Origin: Cydia pomonella
Taxonomy: Eukaryota > Arthropoda > Insecta > Lepidoptera > Tortricidae
Length of the DNA: 64,000 nt
NCBI RefSeq assembly: GCF_033807575.1
Contig: NC_084725.1
Coordinates: 8,839,001-8,903,000 of the forward strand
Direction of reading: 5' to 3'
Shown: piece after piece, positions 52,201 through 61,200 of the stretch
How the letters are laid out: every line of letters begins with the position of its first letter
How positions within the stretch are numbered: the first letter of the stretch is position 1
Made by a program: the position numbers and the translations under genes
The notes under the pieces: model-generated
Databases searched by the model: none
What the model saw: the letters and a program-made list of their open reading frames with translations, nothing else
Told to the model about the DNA's origin: nothing

Positions 52201-55200
52201 CTTTCGAGTATGAAGAGATCACGGCTCAGTCCGTCACTCTTTCATGGAAACCACCCAAGGACAACGGTGGAAGCGAACTGACCGCCTACGTCATTGAGAA
52301 ACGTGACTTGACTCACGGAGGTGGCTGGGTACCAGCTGTCACCTACATCAACCCTAAGCTCAACCACGCCACAGTACCGCGATTGGCTGAAGGAACCAAA
52401 TACGAGTTTAGAGTATTCGCCGAGAACTTGCAAGGCCGTTCCGAGCCGCTTGTGACTGACAGAGCAGTGGTCGCTAAGAACCAATACACTGTTCCTGGCA
52501 AGCCTGGCAAACCAGAACTTGTGTCTGCGGACAAGGATCACATCAAGGTCAGGTGGACACCACCTATCTCCAACGGGGGATCCAACATCATCGGCTACGA
52601 CGTCGAGAGGAGAGACAAGGCCACTGGCCGCTGGATCAAATTGAACAAAGATCCAGTCAGGAGCAGCGAATACGAAGACGATAGGGTACAAGAAGGCCAC
52701 CAGTACGAATACAGGGTATCCGCAGTAAACGCTGCCGGACCAGGCCAGCCGTCCGACCCGTCCAACATGTTCATCGCTAAACCAATGAAAGAGAAGCCCA
52801 AACTGTACCTGGATCATCTTATTGGACGCAGGATCAAGGTGCGCGCCGGCGAACCTATCAATATAAACATTCCAATCACCGGCGCGCCCACACCGACCAT
52901 CTCCTGGACCAAGGGTGCCGTCTCTCTGCTGCCTTCGCTTAGACTGTCCACGGAAACCAAGAACGATGAGACCAAGCTGAACATTGAGAAGTCGACAAGA
53001 GACGACGCTGGAAAATACACTATCACGGCGTCCAACGCTCATGGAAAAGACTCCGCCGATATCGAAGTCATTGTTGTTGACAAGCCTGGTATTCCGAAAG
53101 GACCTCTCCTTACAACAGCGGTCACACACGACACGATCAGTCTACAGTGGCAGCCGCCTACCGACGACGGGGGCAGCGAGATCACCGGCTACGTCGTCGA
53201 GGTCGCCGAATACGGCGTCAACGACTGGCGAACTGTCGCAGGCTTCTGCCCGAAATGCTCCTTCGCCGTCAAGAACCTTACTGAAGGCAAGAAATATGTG
53301 TTCAGGGTACGCGCTGAGAACCTCTACGGAGTGTCTGACCCATTGGAGTCCAAGCCTACGGTTGCCAAGTCGCCATTTGACCCGCCAGATGCACCAGAAA
53401 CGCCAAGGATTACCGGATACAGCGCGAACAGCTGCTCTCTCGAATGGGACCCGCCCGCAAACTGCGGCGGCAAACCCATCACCGGATACTACGTCGAGAA
53501 ACGCGAGCGCGGTGGCGAATGGATCAAGGTTAACAACTACCCGACACCGAACACCTGCTACACCGTCTCTGACCTTCGCGAGGGCAACCGCTACGAGTTC
53601 AGAGTCATCGCCGTCAACGAGGCCGGACCTGGCAAACCTAGCAAGCCTACAGAACCTATCACAGCGCAGACGCAACGACTTAAGCCTAGCGCGCCTGAAG
53701 CGCCTAAACCAGACAGAATTACTAAGGACTCGGTCACATTGTCCTGGAGGCCGCCGAAGAGCGATGGTGGGTCAAAGATTAAGGGCTACATCATCCAACA
53801 GAAGGGTAAGGGCGACAAAGACTGGAAGGATGTCAATGACGTGCCTATTCCAAGCCTCGTTCACACTATTCCTAAACTTAAGGAAGGTGAAGAGTATCAG
53901 TTCAGGGTCATTGCTGTCAATGACGTCGGTCGCTCTGACCCAAGCAAGCCTACAAGCGACATCACTATTGCCGAACAGCCTAACAAACCTTGCATGGATC
54001 TTGGAGGAGTCAGGGACATTACGGTGCGCGCTGGAGAGGACTTCTCCATCCACGTGCCTTACACTGGCTTCCCGCAACCGACAGCATCCTGGTTCATGGA
54101 TGACAACCTCCTCGATGTTGAGGGAGACTCTAGGATCTTCCAGAAGATTACGCCAGAATCGGCATCGCTTGTCGTCAAGAACGCTAAGAGGTCCGACGGT
54201 GGACAATACAGACTGCAACTGCGCAATCCGTCCGGATACGACACGGCCACGATCAACGTGCGTGTCCTCGACAGACCTGGCAAGCCAGAGAACCTGCGTG
54301 CGGATGAATTCGAAGGTGAAGCTCTCACGTTATACTGGAACCCGCCGAAGGACAACGGTGGCGGCGAGATCACGAATTACGTCGTTGAGAAACGCGAGGC
54401 TAGAACCGCCAACTGGACGAAGGTTTCCGGCTACGTTACCACTCCGTTCTTCCGCGTGAAGAACCTCAACGTCGGCAGAGATTACGAGTTCAGGGTTATG
54501 GCTGAGAACCAATACGGACAATCCGACCCGGCTCAAACTACTGAGCCTATCAAGGCAAGACATCCGTTCGATCCTCCAGGCGCGCCTGGAGCACCAAGAT
54601 CAGTCGAAACTACGGAATCATCTATCACGATCACTTGGACTAAGCCTCGTCACGACGGCGGCTCACCCATTACTGGTTATGTCGTAGAGAAGCGACTGAT
54701 AACCGAAGACAAATGGACCAAAGCCTCGCACGCGCACGTGCCCGACACAACTCTTAAAGTCACCGGTTTGATCGAGAACCAGCAGTATGAGTTCAGGGTA
54801 GCGGCCATCAACGCCGCCGGTCAAGGGCCGTACTCGCAGAGCTCGGATGCTATCCGCGCCTGCGCGCCGCCCAACTCGCCGAAGATCACCAGCGACCTCA
54901 GCCTCAGGGACATCACCGTTATTGCGGGAGAGGAGATCAAGATCACCGTGCCGTTCACTGGCAACCCTAGGCCGAAGGTGAGTGTGCTTACCTTCTTTTT
55001 ATATTTATATTTTAGTAAATTTACTAGCATTGAGATATTGAATATTTTACTCTCAACGAAAGAAGATACTAGTTACCCATATGGCTCCGCCACTATGAAA
55101 AATATCCAATAGCTTAATACTTATATGGTATATATTTCTCGAACTTTCTCACCAAACTTTACAAGAACTGAAAGCATTTTTCCCAAGCTGAAACGTACTC

Positions 55201-58200
55201 CTTTACTTCAAATAGTAGGTAGAATAAAAAGCTCAAACAAATAGTAGGTACAATAAAAGTAAAACAAAACGGAAAATTTAAATAAAGATACCAAATACGT
55301 CTTTGTGCCTCATCCTAAATCCTAATTATTGAAGTAGACTTCCCAACAAGGCTTTTAAAACTGACATTACGATATTCTTGTATACATTTTAACAGACTAA
55401 CAACTCACTTTCCCCAGGTATCATGGTTCGTGAACAACGAGGAAGTGTTCCCCGACAACAGAATCCGTTTTGTAACGTCAGACATTGACACGGTGTTCTA
55501 CAACTCGTCTGCCAAGAGGTCCGACACGGGGCCGTACACTATTCAGCTGTTGAACAGCGAGGGTTCGGATAGCGCGACTTGCAGGGTAAGTTGATCCACA
55601 ATGAAAATTAAGTTGTCGTGGTAATTTCATGTGGTATGCTGTCCTTTGAATACATAGAAGATAGTCGCCTTCTAACTTGTACATTGAAAGACTTAAACGT
55701 CATTATATAATATCATATTTGTCAACGACTTTACAGAAATGTCTGTATAATTTTTGCACACATACTGTGAATTAAATAAGTCGCTAATACAGTTTACGCC
55801 CTTGTGTAGGAATATGAAGCATTTAGTAATTATTATATATAACATGAGAATCAAATTAAGGAAAGAATAGACAGAGACGAATTAAGAAGTGAAGGAACTT
55901 GCATTCAAAAGAAAAGACTAAAATGAACTTTACGGACTTCATTTCTCTCTTGAATTACTAAAACTAATAAAAACATGAACATATTGAAAACCAATTTATG
56001 TAAAACGTTCGTGTTTCAACTGCCTTGAACATATTGAACACCAATTTATGTAAAACTTTGCCTTTCAACTGTCTTAATCGATAGAACTGTGTACCTATCT
56101 CCTTGTTTTGTGCGATTTGTGAGTTAATGACACTCGTTTTGTAGGTATTAGTGGTAGACCGACCATCGCCGCCTGTAGGCCCGCTCGAAGCGTCCGACAT
56201 CACGCCAGATACGTGCACGCTCAGCTGGAAGCCGCCACTAGACGACGGCGGCTGCCCCATTTCCAACTACATCGTCGAGAAGATGGACAACAATGGAGTA
56301 AGTAACCTCAAAACTTTCGACTTTATGTTATTGCAAAGAGGTGTACAAATGATCAGGTAATTATGTCGACATTATGACGATATTATATGAGTATACGAAA
56401 TATAATATTTAACGGAGAACGGTTGAGTGAAGAGAGACAGAATCAAATAAAAACCCTATTATCACCCACCAAAGAACGGACAAGTAGAAATAGTGAATAG
56501 AACATTGTAGACTACTTCGAAATTATCCTAGTGGTAAATTTAAAATACGCTAAATCTTCTTTTTTTTTCATTATTTAAATTGCGTTGCTTAATTCTATTG
56601 CGTTGCTAAATAAGCAATAATAAATAAAAATCCCGTGCAGTTAACAGACGCAGCTGTTATTAGATAAAAATAAAATACATCCTATATCCCCGATCCAGTA
56701 GAATAGACTATAACTTTGTAAAGTCTATGATTATCTAAATTTCCCAAAATAACTAATTAAGTTAATTCAATACACTCTTTATAAATGAAAACAGGCTACT
56801 TTCGATAAAAAATGTTGTGAAAAGCTATCCGTTTTCATTGCCTTTGATTATACTGGTGACACAACTAAATTTCCCATTCTTTCAGGTATGGCAGAAGATC
56901 TCATCGTTCGTGCGTAACTGCCACTACAACGTGATGGGTCTCGAACCGAATCGCAAATACACGTTCCGCGTCCGCGCTGAGAACCAGTATGGAGTTTCTG
57001 ATCCGCTCACCATGGACGACTCTATTACTGCTAAGGTTTGTCATATTATATTTTTAAAGATAAATATTCAATATTCGTAATCTGTCCTACTTTGCCAAAA
57101 AACATAAGAGTTGGCACGACTACATTACTAATTTATGGCAACAGAAATCTTTAGAGCTTCTGGACAATTTGAAGCTATCTTTGTCTTCGCTGGTGTCTAT
57201 ATCATTGTTCTTTAACTATAATTCATAACATACTTTAGTCCTGATATATGATAGATTCATCAGATGAAAGTATCTGAAAGTTTAAGAATTAATTTAATCA
57301 GACCGCCTGTTGTCTGCCTCTACATTTAATCAATTGTTTATTTTCTTGTATCTTTTTACTGAGGTGTGCCAATAAAGAGTATTCTATCTATCTATCTTAA
57401 TCAGATGGATAAATAACTTTAAGAGCAAGAAGTTACATAGTAAATTGTTAACCAAGGGATGAAAGGCACTCATTTCAGTTGAGGTAGCGTATTCTGCCGG
57501 AGTAAATTGTGCCTTTCACCCGAATCATACACTATTTTAGGAAAATAAATTACAGGTGTATTTAAAAAAAAACATATCTAAGTACACACTTAATAGTATT
57601 TCCTGAGGGTTCTTTCAATTAACAATTTAGGTAAAAGTATCGTTATTTATGGAATGAAGATTTAAATATCGGAAACATTAATTGTTTGTCTTAACGTAAA
57701 GAAATGTACTTGGAAAGCAAAATGCTCTAGAGCATAAACGCATTACATTCTGCACACGTCATAAAACTGCAATGATCCCACTTTCAAAGCATGGGAAATT
57801 AAAAAGAATTTCAAAATTCCGCAACATAAGCAAGTTCTGTTCCCGTACAGTTCCCGTTCACGATCCCCGACCCGCCGGGCGCGCCGCGCGTGGTGGAGTG
57901 GGACGGCTCCACCGCCGCGCTCGTGTGGGACCGGCCGCGCTCCGACGGCGGCTCGCGCATCCAGGGCTACAAGCTCGACTTCAGGGACGTGCGCGACAAC
58001 GTCTGGAACAGCGCCGATTATCTGGTCAAGGACTGCAACTACCAGGTAACAGATCTTTATACTACAGTATGCAAACTTACGAGAAGCAAAGTTTCAAATT
58101 ACAATGAGAGGCATTGCAATAGTTATGTTTTTATTAACTTCTCAACATGTTTTGTGCTATTTAGAAGAAATACTTTTTAGCCTACCGTAAAATGTGGCCC

Positions 58201-61200
58201 AATCCATACTATAGAGTAGTTATAAAGTATTGAAGTTTGAAGGAACTCGAAAATAACGCAGAGCGCTTGACTAAAGTAATAAATCTTTTGAGGGAATAAG
58301 TAGCTTTAATTTGCTACACACGAACTGTGAAAAATCACATGTCAGTCTAAAATCGTTACTTTAGTCGTTAATTTTCTGATGAATTCATTTAGGACATATA
58401 TTTATTAATTACATTTATAATTTTTACGACCGTTCGGGCCTAAGTGGGTAGTGACTCTGCCTATGAAGCTAATGGTTCTGGGTTCGAATCCCGGTAAGGG
58501 CATGTATATGTGTGATGAGCACAGGTATTTGTTCCTGGATCATGGATATTTTCTATGTATTTAAGGATTTGTATATTATATATATCGTTGTCTGAGTACC
58601 CACAACACAAGCCTTCTTGAACTTACCGTAGGACTTAGTCAATTTGTATAAGAATGTCCCTATAATATTTATTTATTTATTATTTAATGTCAATGATCTA
58701 CATCCACACAAATTCCGACAAAGTTTACTAACATTCAACCATCTTCCAGGCATACAACCTCGAAGCCGGATGCGAGTATGAGTTCCGCGTCCGCGCCAAG
58801 AACGCCGCCGGCTTCAGCAAGTACTCGGCCAGCTCGCAGCGCTTCAAGGTCAAGCCCCGCTGCGGACCACCTGGACCTCCGCGGGCCCCTCGCGTTGTGC
58901 GCGTGGGCAAGAACTATGTGGATCTCAGCTGGGACCCGCCAGCGAACGATGGAGGTGAGTTTTGGAAATTTTGGTACTGGCACAGTCGGTAGGATCACGT
59001 CATGACGTCCGCTAGCTTTAAACCAACTCTTAGGCTCATAATGCAACAAGGTCTGGTCCTCATTGTTAGAACCTCCTAGACTTTTGACAGGTTCGTGGGG
59101 GCATGAACTCTTTGAGTCTCAAATGGGACACACCAGCCGGGCTAGCACATGATTGGCGTGATAGTATCTTGCGGCGAAATAGACTAACCGTCCCGCTTTA
59201 TTTAACATAGAAAAAACGGGTAGTTTTTCTCGCCGCGAGATACTGCCACGCTTATCATGCTGGGCCTACTGAAAACCTACAGTTAACGAAAATAATTCTA
59301 TTTCTATTATTATTTATAAACTGACCAGGGAAAAACCTCAGTCTCGCCAGACGGGAATATAAAATCGGGTCTTTAGACTGATTAATATCATAAAATATCC
59401 GACTTCAAGTCAAGGTTAATAGTACATAGGAAATTAAATCGACACGAGTTGCGAACTGCCTATTCGCACATGTGTCGTACAACATTTTACAGTACATTTG
59501 GCCCCTTTTATTTTTGACATAGTTACGTCATGTGCTAATTATCGCACTAATGCGGTAAAGTAGCACCATATGTAGTGTGAGTAGCAATAAAAGTTGGCAA
59601 CGAAATATGGTAATAAATCTGTACCTTCTATTTGGCTAATTTTTAATCCGTTCCTTCTCCAGGATCCCGCATCACGGGCTACATCATCGAGCGCCGCGAC
59701 GTGGGCGACAGCGTGTGGGTCAAATGTAACGACTACAACGTCGCCGACACCACGTTCACTGCGATGAAACTCATTGAGAAGGCAGACTACGAGTTCAGGA
59801 TTATTGCCGTTAACAGTGCCGGTAAGTGATGCTTTGAGCTATGCCGAGGGGACAAAATTTTAATACTTATAGTTCGTGTCATCCACGATGACGCACAGAT
59901 TTTACATATCTAACCTAACGAGTCAAGGCACGCGTCGTCGTGAATGACACCATTATAGGGAATAAAACCTATCACTATTTAGCAGAGATCTATAGCACAG
60001 TTAAACTAAGAAAGTGTATACTAGAAATTTATTCAGTGTTTACATGACAACTGTTATTGACCGACTGACATACATAAAAGTAAACAAACAATTCATAGAA
60101 CCGTTGCTACACAAATACAAATTTGACAGGGTTCCGTCTACTGCCAGTACTGTGGCCCCTTAAAATAGGCGTAACCAGATTCTACAAATATCACATTAAC
60201 ATAATATTTCAATAACCATATAACATTATCTCTAATACTGAATCGTACTATAACAATAAATCACAGGGACTTAAAGGAAATGGCCAAACTGAAAACCATG
60301 AAAATAACTATTTCGAACACTTGAAGACGACTCTTTTATTTGCATTTTATTACATTCTTTCTTTCAAAAATACTACTGGGAAAATATTTGTCATATGCAG
60401 ACATAGAAGTTTTTGTGGCGAAAACGAGTGTTTGGAAACTTTAAACATCGATTAATCTGTTACCGATAAGTCAGTCATAGATTAATAATGAAGATATGTA
60501 AATTCTACTTGCTGTTAATTACGGAGAAATTTCAAGAATGAAAATGAATTACAAATCTTTACATAATTTCTTTATCACATTTATTTTGTACTAAAAAAAC
60601 ATAAATCGTAGTATACAGTGCTAAAAGAATAGAAAACGACCAATATATTAAAGAAGATATTGAACGTATTGTGTATATTGCGGTAGCTATCTTCACTTCA
60701 TAAAATATAGGTATATAGGTAGCATTAAGGTAACATCGATTACAGACATGTCGATATTTCATTTTGTCAAACACTTTATTTTGCCACAAATTGCCATTTG
60801 CTTGGCAATCATATGGCCAGACATAGAAGTCTATGTCTGGTCATACTATTGCCAAGCAAATCCTTTTATTAGTAATTTAAAAAATGTATATTTGCCAGAA
60901 AAATGTGCTCTAAAGTTCATAATTCCACAAAGATAAATAAATATATCCCATTTTAACATAGGTAAAATCTTATTTCCAGGAAAATCCGAGCCATCATCAT
61001 GCACAACTCCAGTCCGCACTGGCGAAGAGATCGGAGGCACGAAGCCCGAATGGGTGAAGATGATGCCCCCGCATATGTGCGCTCCATTGGGCAGACCATT
61101 CACTATTGAATGCGTCGCCACTGGCAACCCGATACCTACTGGCAGATGGCTTAGGAACGGCAGAGAAGTCGTGCTAGGAACCAGGTAAGAACATATGTGG

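Noticed and set aside
52242..53129. 295-codon antisense frame (and others at 50475-51179 and 53142-53675)
   Set aside because: Antisense shadows of exon 51 caused by GC-ending codon use; no domain signature of their own.
52984..54459. 491-codon open frame in the +1 frame of the giant exon
   Set aside because: Lies wholly inside exon 51, whose own frame encodes textbook Fn3/Ig domains. The alternative frame is low-complexity Arg/Ser/Thr-rich, as expected from codon bias.
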